Origin: Erwinia psidii | Lineage (GTDB): Bacteria > Pseudomonadota > Gammaproteobacteria > Enterobacterales > Enterobacteriaceae | Direction: 5' to 3' | Assembly (NCBI RefSeq): GCF_003846135.1 | Contig: NZ_RHHM01000008.1 | Coordinates: 180,017-244,016, forward strand | Length of the DNA stretch: 64,000 nucleotides | Shown here: in pieces, positions 27,302-36,911 of the stretch | Layout of the letters: each line of letters starts with the position of its first letter | Numbering within the stretch: the stretch's first letter is position 1 | Position numbers and translations under genes: made by a program | Notes under the pieces: generated by a model | Database searches by the model: none | Seen by the model: only the letters and a program-made list of their open reading frames with translations | Told to the model about the DNA's origin: nothing

Positions 27302-28273
27302 TTATTTATGCTTTTGTTGTCGATCGTTACGACGATTAACCAGAGCGTTAATAATAAGTGTCATAGTGAGAATGCCGCCGACCACGCTCAGTGATACTGC
27401 CACCGGAATGTGGAAGAAGTCGACGATCAGCATTTTGAAACCGATAAACACCAGTATCACTGCCAGGCCATATTTCAGCATGGAAAAACGTTCAGCCACC
27501 CCAGCCAGCAGGAAGTACATGGCACGAAGCCCAAGGATGGCGAACAGGTTAGAGGTGAGAACAATAAAAGGGTCAGTGGTGACGGCGAAAATGGCCGGGA
27601 TGCTGTCGACGGCAAAGATCACATCGCTAAGCTCGACCATAATCAGGACCAGAAATAACGGGGTAGCGAACAGCACACCGCTACGACGAACAAAAAACTT
27701 TTCACCGTCGAGGTCGTCGGTCATACGCAGATGCCCTCGCAGCCAGCGCACCAGCGGCTTATCGCCGACGGCGCCTTCACCGTCTTTGCCTGCCATTGCC
27801 ATCTTAACGCCGGTAAGCAGCAGAAACGCGCCAAACACGTACAGTATCCAGCTGAATTCATTCACCAGCCAGCTACCGGCAAAGATCATGATGGTGCGCA
27901 GAACAATAGCGCCCAGCACACCGTAAATCAGCACCCGGCGTTGCAAATGAGCCGGAACAGCAAAGTAGCTGAACAGCATCAGCCACACGAAGACGTTATC
28001 CACTGCCAGTGCTTTTTCCAGTACATAGCCAGTGAGAAAGGCAAGCGTTTGCCTGTGAGCAACTTCTGCTCCGGCGGTGCTCTGCAGGTACCACCACAGA
28101 CTGGCGGCGAAAAGCAATGATATCGAAATCCAGACCAGCGACCATAATGCGGCCTGTTTAAGAGACATAGTCTGACTGCCCCGACGCCCTTGTGACAGCA
28201 GGTCAATCGCCAGCATTATCAGCACCACAACGGCAAAGCTTCCCCAGAGTAACGGCGTGCCTACGGTATTCAT
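27302..28273 (-). CDS. alx: TerC-family manganese exporter Alx
   Basis: 323 residues with about nine membrane helices. [12 protein letters not shown] and [19 protein letters not shown] contain the paired acidic motifs of the TerC family. E. coli Alx is induced at high pH and by manganese and is thought to export manganese. The leader in front of the gene carries a yybP-ykoY-type riboswitch, which supports this role. The 180-base gap to sstT holds nothing else. Confidence 0.93.
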   Translation of the reverse strand: MNTVGTPLLWGSFAVVVLIMLAIDLLSQGRRGSQTMSLKQAALWSLVWISISLLFAASLWWYLQSTAGAEVAHRQTLAFLTGYVLEKALAVDNVFVWLMLFSYFAVPAHLQRRVLIYGVLGAIVLRTIMIFAGSWLVNEFSWILYVFGAFLLLTGVKMAMAGKDGEGAVGDKPLVRWLRGHLRMTDDLDGEKFFVRRSGVLFATPLFLVLIMVELSDVIFAVDSIPAIFAVTTDPFIVLTSNLFAILGLRAMYFLLAGVAERFSMLKYGLAVILVFIGFKMLIVDFFHIPVAVSLSVVGGILTMTLIINALVNRRNDRQQKHK

Positions 28274-28329
28274 TCGAGGTTCCTGTAAAAATAAAAATGG
28301 CTAACGTTGGAAGACGCCAGCCACAGTCA

Positions 28330-28460
28330 ATTTTCTGCAAGCAAACCTCGCCTCCCGGCAAGGTCTCACTTACAACACAGGATGGGTCCTGGATGCCCGG
28401 CAACCGGGTGCATTCGCACCGTCATGACGATTAACCGGCAATGAAGTTACTCCCCTTTGC
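28330..28460 (-). ncRNA. yybP-ykoY manganese riboswitch (alx leader, PRE/SraF)
   Basis: On the minus strand the leader begins with AAAGGGGAGTAACTTC, followed by a GC-rich paired region with GTCATGACGGTGCGAATG and CCGGTTGCCGGGCATCC, then the hairpin ACCTTGCCGGGAGGCGAGGT. This is the layout of the alx pH/manganese-responsive element of E. coli. It ends about 55 bases before the alx start. The exact ends are estimates from pairing by eye. Confidence 0.8.
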
Positions 28461-28626
28461 TGACGCAGACAATAACGAACGGTGAGAAAATGGTCAATCA
28501 CATTTGGTAATATTCAGAAGTATTTTCCTGGCGGTGGGCGTCAGGGCTGTACTGACGATTTGATTTGTTATGTCTTCCCTCTCACGATAAGGTCCTGTTC
28601 AGGCACTGAACGGGCAAAATATTAAG

Positions 28627-30318
28627 ATGACAGGCAGTAAACATGCGCTGAACTGGACCACGATTATGGTGGCGATCCCCGTGGGGCTGGTGGCATCGCT
28701 GGTGACGCTGGCTTTTCGGCAACTGATTGAATTACTCAATGCCTTGCTGTTCGGCACACAACGTGATGTTACGCAGGCAATTAGCGTTTATCCCTGGTAT
28801 CTGTGGCCGCTGATTGTCGGTACTGGTGGCTTGATCGCCGGTTTCTTCCTGCGTTATGCGACAGCCCTTGAGCAAAAAGACGCGGCCCGGAGCGATTATC
28901 TGGAAGTGATCAACGCCCGCCTGGAGGCGGTCCCCACCAGAACATCCCTGTTTCGCGCGCTGTCATCCATTGCCAGCATCATCAGCGGCGCATCCATTGG
29001 TAAAGAAGGGCCGATGGTGCAGCTTTCCGCTCTGAGCGGTAGCCTGATGGGACGCATTGGGTTTATCAGACGGTTAACGCTAAAAAACAGCGAGGTGGTG
29101 GCAATGGCTGCGGCTGCCGGGCTCTCTTCGGTCTATCATGCGCCGCTGGCGTCCGCCATTTTTGTCGCGGAAATTGCGTTTGGTATCTCCGCATTGCAAC
29201 GACTTATTCCGTTGATCATTGCCTCAGCGGTTGCAGTGTTAACCATGTGGGTGCTGGGTTTTCGCTCGGCAATTTATCCTCTTGCGGGTGCACAGTTCGA
29301 GCTAACGGCGGGCAACATGCTGCTGACGGTGAGCATCGGTATGCTGGCTGGGTTACTGGGCTGGTTGATGATCTGGCTGATTGCTCAGAGCAAACAACGC
29401 TTCGCACGGTTGAAAAGTCTGCCTTTGCGGCTCGCGCTGGGGGGGGTGATTGTCGGTGTGATGGCAACCGGCTCCACTCAAATTCTCGGTAATGGCTATG
29501 ACGTGATTGTGGACATTATGGCCGGAGGGGTTGTCCTTAAGGGGCTTGTTATTCTGCTGCTGCTGAAGATGATGGCTACCGCCGTTTCGGTGGGTTCCAA
29601 CGCCGTCGGCGGGTTATTTACGCCCTCTTTGCTGATGGGGGCCGTGCTGGGTACATTGGTGGCCTCTCTGGCTTCAATGGCTGGTTGGTCGGTCAGTGAT
29701 GCGGCGATTTTTGCCGCAGTGGGTATGGGGGCGGTGTTGGCTTCGGTCAGCCAGGCACCGCTAATGGCGATGTTGATGGTGCTGGAAATGACGCAAAACA
29801 GCAGCCTGCTGTTCCCAACAATGGTAGCCAGTGTGCTGGCCTCAATGACCGTTTACCGTCTGCATTCTGGTAGCACTTATCCGGTGATTAAAAACCACTT
29901 CAGCCGATCTGATGCCAAGTTTGACTTCGACAATGGCATTATTTCGCAGTTTATTGTCTCAGGCGCCGCACTTATGCCGGAGGATTCAGTGGGTAAAGCA
30001 TTGGCGGTTAGTTCACTGAAACGTGAACGCTTCGTCTATGTGATCAGCAAGACGGGACAGTTCCTCGGTGCCGTGTCGGTTCACGATATCTCACACAAGG
30101 TGCTGGAAAACGAGATCACCCTGAGTTCACCGGTGAGTTGCGTGGTGGATAAAACCTTTCCTTATATCTATGAAACCCAGACGATCACCGAAGGCTGGGA
30201 AGCCTTTGCCCGCGTCACGCTGGAACGTCTGCCGGTGTTGAATAACCCGCTGGAGAAGAAATACCTTGGTGCGCTGACTAAAACCAGCCTGATCCAAAAA
30301 GCGAAAGATTTTCTGTGA
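28627..30318 (+). CDS. ClC-family chloride channel/transporter with CBS domains
   Basis: 563 residues. The membrane part (about 1-420) has GASIGKEGPMVQ, the selectivity and gating-Glu motif of ClC proteins (GREGP in ClcA, here Lys for Arg), and GGLFTPSLLMG, the second signature. From about residue 435 a C-terminal region reads as paired CBS domains, absent from E. coli ClcA. Overall it is closest to ClcB-like proteins with a regulatory tail. The gating Glu suggests a proton/chloride exchanger. It is transcribed alone, and a MITE-like element lies 15 bases after its stop. Confidence 0.87.
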   Translation: MTGSKHALNWTTIMVAIPVGLVASLVTLAFRQLIELLNALLFGTQRDVTQAISVYPWYLWPLIVGTGGLIAGFFLRYATALEQKDAARSDYLEVINARLEAVPTRTSLFRALSSIASIISGASIGKEGPMVQLSALSGSLMGRIGFIRRLTLKNSEVVAMAAAAGLSSVYHAPLASAIFVAEIAFGISALQRLIPLIIASAVAVLTMWVLGFRSAIYPLAGAQFELTAGNMLLTVSIGMLAGLLGWLMIWLIAQSKQRFARLKSLPLRLALGGVIVGVMATGSTQILGNGYDVIVDIMAGGVVLKGLVILLLLKMMATAVSVGSNAVGGLFTPSLLMGAVLGTLVASLASMAGWSVSDAAIFAAVGMGAVLASVSQAPLMAMLMVLEMTQNSSLLFPTMVASVLASMTVYRLHSGSTYPVIKNHFSRSDAKFDFDNGIISQFIVSGAALMPEDSVGKALAVSSLKRERFVYVISKTGQFLGAVSVHDISHKVLENEITLSSPVSCVVDKTFPYIYETQTITEGWEAFARVTLERLPVLNNPLEKKYLGALTKTSLIQKAKDFL

Positions 30319-30333
30319 AGGTGCAGTGGCACC

Positions 30334-30505
30334 CTAAATAACGGCTCCTGATACCGCTACACTTTACGTAAGCCTTCTGGCGCATGGGATTGCCCGCTTT
30401 CCACAACCAAAGCCGGTGCTATCAACGCTTCAACGTTGTCGTCAGGATTAATGAAGCAATCATCACTTGTTACCCAGTGATCTACTATTCGGAACCGCTA
30501 TTTAG
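30334..30505. repeat. MITE-like element, copy 2 (172 bp)
   Basis: Same element as at 19,386-19,545. Right end GGAACCGCTATTTAG is identical; left end CTAAATAACGGCTCC has two changes. It contains 12 bases missing from copy 1 after CGCTTTCC. It lies 15 bases downstream of the ClC stop codon, so it may now serve as its 3' end. Confidence 0.85.
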
Positions 30506-30939
30506 CGGTGGCGTGGTTATCTCACCCGCCGTTGCGTTGTATCGTCCTGAATTCTGTGGTGACAGTGATAAAGGCTGCTATTTATTAATGCTGATATATT
30601 CATCGTTTATTAGTCAGTATAGCGTGATTATCACGGTGGTTAATTCTGAAAAAATTATATTATTCCTGAAAGCGTTATCACGACGGAATTCATCGGTTAA
30701 CAATGCACTGTAGAAGAGAGGCATCTCTTTATCACGCAGTATTGTTTTTCTGAATGTATTATTTTTCTGGCAAAAGCCGAATGCCTACCAAAAAATACTC
30801 TGGATGATGCCATGGCGCATAATAAAGTTATTAAATATTATCTGAAAATAAACATCTCCTCTTATTTTGTTTTTGGTCAAAGAATGACAGGTGATTTTTT
30901 AAGTAATGTTTTATTTTTCTTATTTATTGCGAGGTAAAA
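30506..30939. other. AT-rich gap before the methyltransferase gene
   Basis: Frames here are short and without recognisable products. The last 100 bases are very AT-rich and probably contain the promoter of the downstream gene, whose start has GCGAGGTAAAA in front. Confidence 0.4.
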
Positions 30940-31968
30940 ATGGATCGTCTCAAATATCCTGAGTGTAATGATGAACTCATTATGGAACTGTGGCTTTCGC
31001 AGTATCATATGCCGATGTTGATTGCCGCGTTAGAGTTGGATTTTTTTGAAATTTTAAATGGAAGCCCTTCTGATATTGAAAAGCTTTCTCTTGCCCTGAA
31101 CCTTGATATTACAGCCACCCAGGCGATGACAACTGTGTTTTGCGGTTTGAAACTGATAGAAATCATTGACGGTAAGTTTACGCTTACTGATATCAGTCGT
31201 GTATATCTGCTCAAACAAAGTGTTTACTACTGGGGGGACATGATCGCACTTTTCAAAGAAACGCCTCCTACTTTTCAACATGTCCTTGAGGCACTGAAAG
31301 GGAGTAACGGTGAGCAGACAAAGAACGTTGAAATGGTCACGGATAATTGGGAAGATTCGTCTTTAATGAGTAAAGAATGGGTAGTTAAGTTTACCAAAGC
31401 TATGCACAGTCATTCATTAATGGGCGCGGTAATGCTGGCGAAGAAAATGGCATTATTAACAGGCAGCAGGTTTCTGGATGTTGGTGGTGGCTCTGGATGT
31501 TTTTCCATTGCGCTGGCCCAGCAGAATCCCTCAGTGAAATTTACCATTGCCGATTTGCCGCTCGTTTGTGAAACAGCGAAAGAGTATGTGAAGAAATATG
31601 GTCTGACGGCGCAAGTTGACACGCTCAATATCGATATGTTTAAAAGTCCTCTGCCGAAGGGATACGACACCGTTTTTCTGTCAAATATACTTCATGACTG
31701 GAATGAAGCGCAAAGAAATGAACTGCTGTCAAAAATTAAACAAAGCCTGGGCAGGGGTAAAAAAATTATGATTTATGAAGCCCTTATCAATAATGACTAT
31801 TCCGGTCCGTTGGCTGCCGGGCTGCTCACCACCAAAATGATGATCTGGACGAAAGGAAAACAGTTTACCGGCACGGAGTTAACCAAAATGCTTGAGGGCA
31901 ACGGATTCAGTGATGTTTCAATTCAACCTGTTCACTCATGCTATTTTTTAATTACGGCAAGTTCATAA
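30940..31968 (+). CDS. SAM-dependent O-methyltransferase (COMT/hydroxyneurosporene-type)
   Basis: 342 residues. An N-terminal dimerisation-like helical region (about 1-110) is followed by the Rossmann domain: FLDVGGGSGCFSIALA near residue 178 is the SAM-binding motif I, FTIADLPLVCETA the acidic loop, and SNILHDWNEAQ the catalytic-His region of plant-like O-methyltransferases (His in LHDW). It probably methylates a phenolic or polyketide hydroxyl. It has no partner genes, its base composition is more AT-rich than the neighbouring backbone, and it sits between a MITE and ygjP, so it looks acquired. Confidence 0.82.
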   Translation: MDRLKYPECNDELIMELWLSQYHMPMLIAALELDFFEILNGSPSDIEKLSLALNLDITATQAMTTVFCGLKLIEIIDGKFTLTDISRVYLLKQSVYYWGDMIALFKETPPTFQHVLEALKGSNGEQTKNVEMVTDNWEDSSLMSKEWVVKFTKAMHSHSLMGAVMLAKKMALLTGSRFLDVGGGSGCFSIALAQQNPSVKFTIADLPLVCETAKEYVKKYGLTAQVDTLNIDMFKSPLPKGYDTVFLSNILHDWNEAQRNELLSKIKQSLGRGKKIMIYEALINNDYSGPLAAGLLTTKMMIWTKGKQFTGTELTKMLEGNGFSDVSIQPVHSCYFLITASS

Positions 31969-32089
31969 CTGCCTTCAAAGTATACCTCTTCAGCTCACCG
32001 GTGTGGCAAGGACTCGCTGAAGCCGGCCTGTTTATATCAGCGTTGCCGCTACCCCAAGGACGGGGTACAGGCGTTTTGCGTTACCGTGG

Positions 32090-32590
32090 TTACTGCTGCG
32101 TTTGCTGGTCCCGCCAGGTCAACCAGAGGCGGGTATCGAATTCCAGTTGATGGTACTGAGGTTCAATATGACAGCAGAGCTGATAAAATGCCTTACTGTG
32201 ATCCTTCTCTTTAATATGCGCCAGTTCATGCACCACAATCATTCGTAAAAATGCCTCAGGTGCCTGCCTGAAGATGGTTGCCACCCGGATCTCTGCCTTG
32301 GCTTTCAGTTTGCTGCCCTGAACACGCGAAATGGCAGTATGCAGCCCCAGAGCATGTTTCATTACCTTGATTTTACTGTCATAAAAGACTTTGTTCAGCG
32401 GTGGGGCATTACGCAGGGACTGATTTTTCATCTCCAGCGCGTAATCATACAGCGCTTTATCGCTGGTGATGTTATGGCTGTTCGGATAGCGCGTTTGCAG
32501 TACCTCGCCCAGCCGCTGTTCGGCAATCAGTTTGTGCACCTGTGCCTGCAACGAAGCGGGATAGCCCTGCAGATAAATAAGCGACGACAT
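32090..32590 (-). CDS. ygjP: M48-like (SprT/YgjP-type) zinc metallopeptidase YgjP
   Basis: 166 residues from ATG 32,590, where AGGAGGCAGC lies directly upstream; the frame reaches 32,647 without such a site. VVHELAHIKEKDHSKAFY holds HELAH, the HExxH zinc motif, with a further Glu/His region downstream. The E. coli neighbour order (ygjP close to rlmG and fadH) is kept. The substrate is unknown. Confidence 0.92.
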   Translation of the reverse strand: MSSLIYLQGYPASLQAQVHKLIAEQRLGEVLQTRYPNSHNITSDKALYDYALEMKNQSLRNAPPLNKVFYDSKIKVMKHALGLHTAISRVQGSKLKAKAEIRVATIFRQAPEAFLRMIVVHELAHIKEKDHSKAFYQLCCHIEPQYHQLEFDTRLWLTWRDQQTQQ

Positions 32591-33366
32591 GCTGCCTCCT
32601 GACAAAAAGAGAGATCGCGGCCCGGCATAGGTACCTGGCTGCCGCAAAGTCTATCATGGCAGCCTGCCGGGGTTAATCTTCGCTACGCTCGCGAAGCCGA
32701 TGGTATTATTTTTTCGCTAATCCGCTGTCGTGTTCAGCCAGTGCCGGATCAGGCTGTTGTGGCTGCATGGATTGCCTTTGCGTGCGCGAGGGATATCTGC
32801 CGCACGCATCTACCGGCGGTTTGCATGCCCCGCCTCATATCATGTCCGGCATTGGGCTTAATCCCGACGATGACGTACCAACAGCATGACGCGGATAGGG
32901 CTACCATGCGAACGGCGCTGGCTTGAAGGCAAGCTATTTATCCGGGAGTGATGGACAACAGACCATGGCGCTAAAATCTGAAGGCCACCGCAGGGTATGG
33001 TGAGTTAATAATGCCAGGATGCAGACCGCTGCGGTTTTTGTGCCGAAATGGAGAATCCGGGTTTACGGTAAAGCAGCCGCTCCGTGTTCGGGCATAACGG
33101 CAGCGGCGCTTTTTATCACGTTATTTCTTTTTGCAACCGCCTGTAAACCGATGGCTGATATCCTGACCAATGCGCGCAGCATCAGCCTCGGGGACAGAAA
33201 TCAAAGACTTTCGGCAAGGGCGACCGCGTGACTGTTTTCAGCTGTTCAGGGATGCTCCTGAAAAGCACAGTAACATTCAGCACTGAAGTGAAGGAAACGG
33301 AATAATCATCCCTCGCCATACATCGTTCTGAACATCAAAGATATTCCAGGCGGGTGTGCCCGGCGA
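32591..33366. other. Gap between ygjP and the hopF-like gene
   Basis: About 775 bases. A 70-codon frame at 33,019-33,231 contains a hydrophobic stretch but no recognisable family. I see no intact gene. The hopF cassette was probably inserted next to, or into, older decayed sequence here. Confidence 0.4.
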
Positions 33367-33987
33367 TCAGTCGTCAAGCGGCTCTGCAGGTACTTTTTGC
33401 CCTTTCGGTAAGGTCACAATCAGCGCATGGGCTGAATCTTCGTCAGTGCCAACGGCTGAAACGTCAGTGTAAACCTTGCCGCCCTTTTCAAGAAAATCGC
33501 CCAGGCGCATTTTGACCGCCACATGATTGCCTCCGGCATAGGCGCTTACCGCATGTTCCGCTGCGGGACCTACCATCACATTGAGCGACGGATCTTTTAA
33601 TTCTGATGCGCGTATTTGCTGTGGTTGATAGGAGGCAGCTTCATGAGGGGAAATACCGTAATACTGGGCCTGTGGGTTGAACCTGATCTTCTCGTGCAAC
33701 GCGATACGGGCGACCGACTTAGGATTACCAGCCAGCTGTCCCCCTTTCAGAAAACGCCTGTCAGTTGTCCTGTAGAGCGGGGTTTCTGAATGCAGGCCTA
33801 AACTCTGCATCGGATCATGGTTATACAGAAAATTTGCCCGCGCCTCGTTGGAGAGCTGATAAACGGACGTGATATGCTGACCACCCGCAGTATAAGCCGG
33901 TGACGACGCGCCAGAACTGCGTGCCGGGCTGGCCGCCGGACTGTAAACATGATGTGAACCAGAAGACGTACCACAAACATTACCCAT
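33367..33987 (-). CDS. hopF: Type III secreted effector of the HopF (AvrPphF) family
   Basis: 206 residues. The start MGNVCGTS is a myristoylation/palmitoylation site of the HopF type. SVYQLSNEARANFL, YRTTDRRFLKGGQLAGNPKS, SLNVMVGP and VAVKMRLGDFLEKGGKVYTD follow HopF2 of Pseudomonas syringae in order and spacing, including the Arg and Asp regions described as needed for its activity. HopF2 is an ADP-ribosyltransferase-like effector that suppresses host immunity. The gene lies 12 bases downstream of its chaperone gene and is transcribed from the same hrp box. The Ser/Ala-rich N-terminal 35 residues fit a secretion signal. Confidence 0.9.
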   Translation of the reverse strand: MGNVCGTSSGSHHVYSPAASPARSSGASSPAYTAGGQHITSVYQLSNEARANFLYNHDPMQSLGLHSETPLYRTTDRRFLKGGQLAGNPKSVARIALHEKIRFNPQAQYYGISPHEAASYQPQQIRASELKDPSLNVMVGPAAEHAVSAYAGGNHVAVKMRLGDFLEKGGKVYTDVSAVGTDEDSAHALIVTLPKGQKVPAEPLDD

Positions 33988-33999
33988 ATTACAAATACC

Positions 34000-34395
34000 T
34001 CACGTTAAGTTAAATTTTTTTCGTATTTCAGTTGCCACATTCAGGATATTTTCGAAAATGCCTCTCATTTCAATATTATTGACTTCTACCAGCGGAACCC
34101 GTGTATGTAGCTGCGTCATTTTTTGACTGTTTATGCCGAGCGAGAAAAAGGGCTTTTTGAAGCTGAAACTATTGAGGAAGAGCATCTCTGTCATTATTTT
34201 TTCATCAAGTTCAATGGCTTGTCCTGTCTCCGCCAGGAAGTATACCCAGCGGTTATTATCCTGATATATTTTGATTGAAATACCATTCCCGAATTCAAAA
34301 CAATAAATCTCATCCTCATGATTTTTATCGGGGAAAGCGGGAATACCATATTCTTTTACTAATCCATCAATAAGCAGATCGAATGAATTCTTCAT
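34000..34395 (-). CDS. shcF: Type III secretion chaperone (ShcF/CesT-like)
   Basis: 131 residues, small and acidic, with the CesT-type layout: helical start (FDLLIDGLVKEYG), beta strands in the middle (EIYCFEFGNGISIKIYQ, RWVYFLAETG) and a helical C-terminus. Its position directly upstream of the hopF-like gene is the same as ORF1/ORF2 of avrPphF, where ORF1 is the specific chaperone. Such chaperones bind the effector N-terminus in the cytoplasm. Start supported by AAGG upstream. It is the first gene after the hrp box. Confidence 0.87.
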   Translation of the reverse strand: MKNSFDLLIDGLVKEYGIPAFPDKNHEDEIYCFEFGNGISIKIYQDNNRWVYFLAETGQAIELDEKIMTEMLFLNSFSFKKPFFSLGINSQKMTQLHTRVPLVEVNNIEMRGIFENILNVATEIRKKFNLT

Positions 34396-34422
34396 GATTT
34401 ACCTTGCGTGATTTAATTACGT

Positions 34423-34451
34423 TAGGTGGTGATTTATCTATATCCGGTTCC
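34423..34451 (-). promoter_or_regulatory. hrp box (HrpL-dependent promoter)
   Basis: On the minus strand: GGAACC, 16 bases, then CCACCTA, a perfect match to GGAACC-N15/16-CCACNNA. It ends 27 bases before the chaperone ATG. HrpL is an ECF sigma factor of plant-pathogen Hrp1 systems, so the host genome should encode one. Confidence 0.9.
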
Positions 34452-34936
34452 ATTTACGTATGGAAACAATATTTTGTTCTTTGTTTCATCCTTTTACGTC
34501 CTTGCAGGGAAATAAAATAGGGTGGCCATGCCATCTCAATAGTGATGAAATCTGAACTGGTTAGCATTTTCCACCATAAAAACTCAGGCAGGTAGTGCAA
34601 TTATCTGTTTCAGAGTGGCAGCCGCAACACAGGAGGTCGCAGCGACGCAGTTTTAGCCGTTGGATTATCGGCACAGGTGCGCATTTACCGGCAACGGGCG
34701 TTACAAGCGGTGGGCCTGGCCGACGCGTTTTGCATGGTGATGATTCCCCTGGCGAACCGCGTTTGCGGTCTGACAGAGGCACGCACAGGCCGGGGATTAA
34801 GGATTTATTATGGGGTGTCGCTGTACCTGCCGCCTATCCTGTTCAGCCAGTGCCTGACCGGACCAGAAAAGAAAAACGTTTACTGTGAAGCCATTTTAGG
34901 GGATAAATCGCGGAAATTTTTCCACCGGGTGATCCC
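34452..34936. other. Gap between the hrp box and rlmG
   Basis: Several overlapping short frames on the plus strand (34,595-34,940) have no recognisable product. I regard the stretch as non-coding or decayed; rlmG's promoter should be at its right end. Confidence 0.4.
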
Positions 34937-36070
34937 ATGAGCCAATTCGAACTGAGCCACCGCACGCTGACATTGCACCGTTTCCCCCGAACGCGCGAGG
35001 AGAGTCCGCTTCAGGCATGGGATGCCGCCGATGAGTATCTGTTGCAGCATATCGCAGAAAAACCGGCAAATGGCCCGACATTCATTTTCAATGACAGTTT
35101 TGGGGCGCTGGCCTGTGCACTGGCGGGTGAGGAGTGCTACAGCATCAGTGACTCCTGGATGAGCCAGTTGGCCACGCGTTACAATCTGGCGCTTAACGGC
35201 ATGGAAGAAGATGATGTGCATTTTCCTGACAGCCTGGATCCGCTGCCGGTTAAACCCGCCCGCGTACTGATAAAAATTCCAAAAACGTTGGCACTGCTTG
35301 AGCAGCAGTTGCGGGCGTTACGGCATGTTGTTGCCCCTGATACGCAGATCGTTGCGGCGGGTAAGGCAAAGGATATCCACACCTCGACGCTGCAATTGTT
35401 CGGGCGTGTGTTGGGGGCAACCACCACCTCACTGGCAGTGAAGAAAGCCCGTCTGATTTTTACCACGGCGGATCTGCCTGCATTGCCGGATGCACCGGAT
35501 ACCTGTTCGTGGCTGCTGGAAGGCACCCAGTACCGTATTCACAATCATGCCAACGTGTTTTCCCGCGGCGGGTTGGATGTGGGCGCGCGTTTTTTCATGG
35601 CGCATCTTCCCGACAGCCTTGAGGGTGAGATCGTCGATCTTGGTTGTGGTAATGGGGTAATTGGCCTGATGGCACTGCAACAGAATCCGTCTGCGGTGGT
35701 GCATTTTGTCGATGAATCCCGTATGGCCGTCGCCTCCAGCCGAATGAATGTGGCGATGAACCGCCCGGACGATTTGGCTCGCTGTCACTTTACGTTAAAC
35801 AATGCGCTGGCGGGATTTGATGCTGACAGCGTGCAGGCAGTGCTGTGTAATCCGCCTTTCCATCAGCAGAACACCCTGACCGACAATATCGCCTGGCAAA
35901 TGTTTTGTGATGCGCGCCGCTGCCTGCAGTACGGTGGTGAACTGCGCATTGTTGGCAATCGTCACCTCGACTACTACCACAAAATGAAAAAGCTGTTTGG
36001 CAACTGCACCACCGTGGCCACCAACCAGAAATTCGTTATTCTTCGCTCGGTTAAAGTACGCCGATCGTAA
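34937..36070 (+). CDS. rlmG: 23S rRNA (guanine-1835-N2)-methyltransferase RlmG
   Basis: 377 residues matching E. coli RlmG (YgjO) along its length. The N-terminal half is a degenerate Rossmann domain ([13 protein letters not shown] onward), and the C-terminal half is the catalytic one: [14 protein letters not shown] is the SAM motif and [10 protein letters not shown] is the NPPF catalytic motif of N2-guanine methyltransferases. It modifies G1835 of 23S rRNA. It converges on the laccase-domain gene with a single base between the stops, and fadH lies close by as in E. coli. Confidence 0.95.
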   Translation: MSQFELSHRTLTLHRFPRTREESPLQAWDAADEYLLQHIAEKPANGPTFIFNDSFGALACALAGEECYSISDSWMSQLATRYNLALNGMEEDDVHFPDSLDPLPVKPARVLIKIPKTLALLEQQLRALRHVVAPDTQIVAAGKAKDIHTSTLQLFGRVLGATTTSLAVKKARLIFTTADLPALPDAPDTCSWLLEGTQYRIHNHANVFSRGGLDVGARFFMAHLPDSLEGEIVDLGCGNGVIGLMALQQNPSAVVHFVDESRMAVASSRMNVAMNRPDDLARCHFTLNNALAGFDADSVQAVLCNPPFHQQNTLTDNIAWQMFCDARRCLQYGGELRIVGNRHLDYYHKMKKLFGNCTTVATNQKFVILRSVKVRRS

Positions 36071-36071
36071 T

Positions 36072-36788
36072 TTATCGCCGTTTTATCCATGAAAATCGCT
36101 GCTGATAGCCACAGTGCATATGGCTGTTGCGGCGATAGCTTGCCTGTTCTTCCGCCATACAGTAGGTGCAAATGTCGCTCAGTTCGATTTGTGCTGCGGT
36201 TATGCCTTCCCTCAGCGCCATGCGCTTTGCCAACAGTGGCAAATCAAACCACACCCCGTGGGTGGTGGCTATCGCCTGAGGACGCAGAGCCAGTGGATTG
36301 TTTCTTTGCTGTGTTGACACGGCAATCAGGGGATACAGGCTGTGGGGGTTCTGCTGCTTAATGGCCGCGATCTTTTCCGCGCTCAACTCATAACAACAGG
36401 GGCCGATCGCCGGGCCAATAGCGACCGTGATGCTGTCTGATGTGGCTCCCGACTGATACAGGTGGCGTAAGGTGTTAATCAGTACCCCGGCAAGTGCACC
36501 GTGCAGCCCGGCATGGACCGCAGCCACTCGCTTCTGGCGGTGGTCAGCAATCAGGATCGGCAGACAGTCGGCGGTATACACCGCAAGCGGACGGGTTCCT
36601 GTGGCGATCAGCGCATCCGCCTCACGGCTTTTAACCGGTAATGCTTCCCTGTCCAGCACCACATTCGCCGTATGGCGCTGGAGATTATAAATGCTCTCTG
36701 CGGGCGGGCGTTGCCCGGCAGGCAGGAAAGCGTGATCGAGCCAGTCAATTGACGAGAGCAGGGCAGAGCGATAAATATCAGGCACCAC
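36072..36788 (-). CDS. Laccase-domain (YfiH/PgeF-like) protein
   Basis: 238 residues, multicopper polyphenol oxidase/YfiH fold. ADALIATGTRPLAVYTADCLPILI and AAVHAGLHGALAGVL are the two signatures: the Cys in TADCLP and the His in HAG are metal ligands, but the usual HAGWRG reads HAGLHG. CYELSAE further on is also typical. Family members act as purine nucleoside phosphorylase/adenosine deaminase or clear misincorporated residues during peptidoglycan synthesis. This copy is more divergent than YfiH, so its substrate may differ. Confidence 0.8.
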   Translation of the reverse strand: MVPDIYRSALLSSIDWLDHAFLPAGQRPPAESIYNLQRHTANVVLDREALPVKSREADALIATGTRPLAVYTADCLPILIADHRQKRVAAVHAGLHGALAGVLINTLRHLYQSGATSDSITVAIGPAIGPCCYELSAEKIAAIKQQNPHSLYPLIAVSTQQRNNPLALRPQAIATTHGVWFDLPLLAKRMALREGITAAQIELSDICTYCMAEEQASYRRNSHMHCGYQQRFSWIKRR

Positions 36789-36911
36789 GTAATCCTTTTT
36801 AACAATCTGATAAGCAACAAGAGCTTCACATTATCGTTAAGATACTGCATTTTTAAGGCAACAATCTGAACCCCCTTTCTGTTAATCCCTGAATGGAGTT
36901 GTACCCCGAAG

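Noticed and set aside
30384..30713. 109-codon frame across MITE copy 2
   Set aside because: It starts inside the MITE and runs through AT-rich DNA with no product family; a by-product of the repeat.
34595..34940. Overlapping plus-strand frames upstream of rlmG as small genes
   Set aside because: Mutually overlapping, no recognisable product and no ribosome binding sites; likely non-coding.
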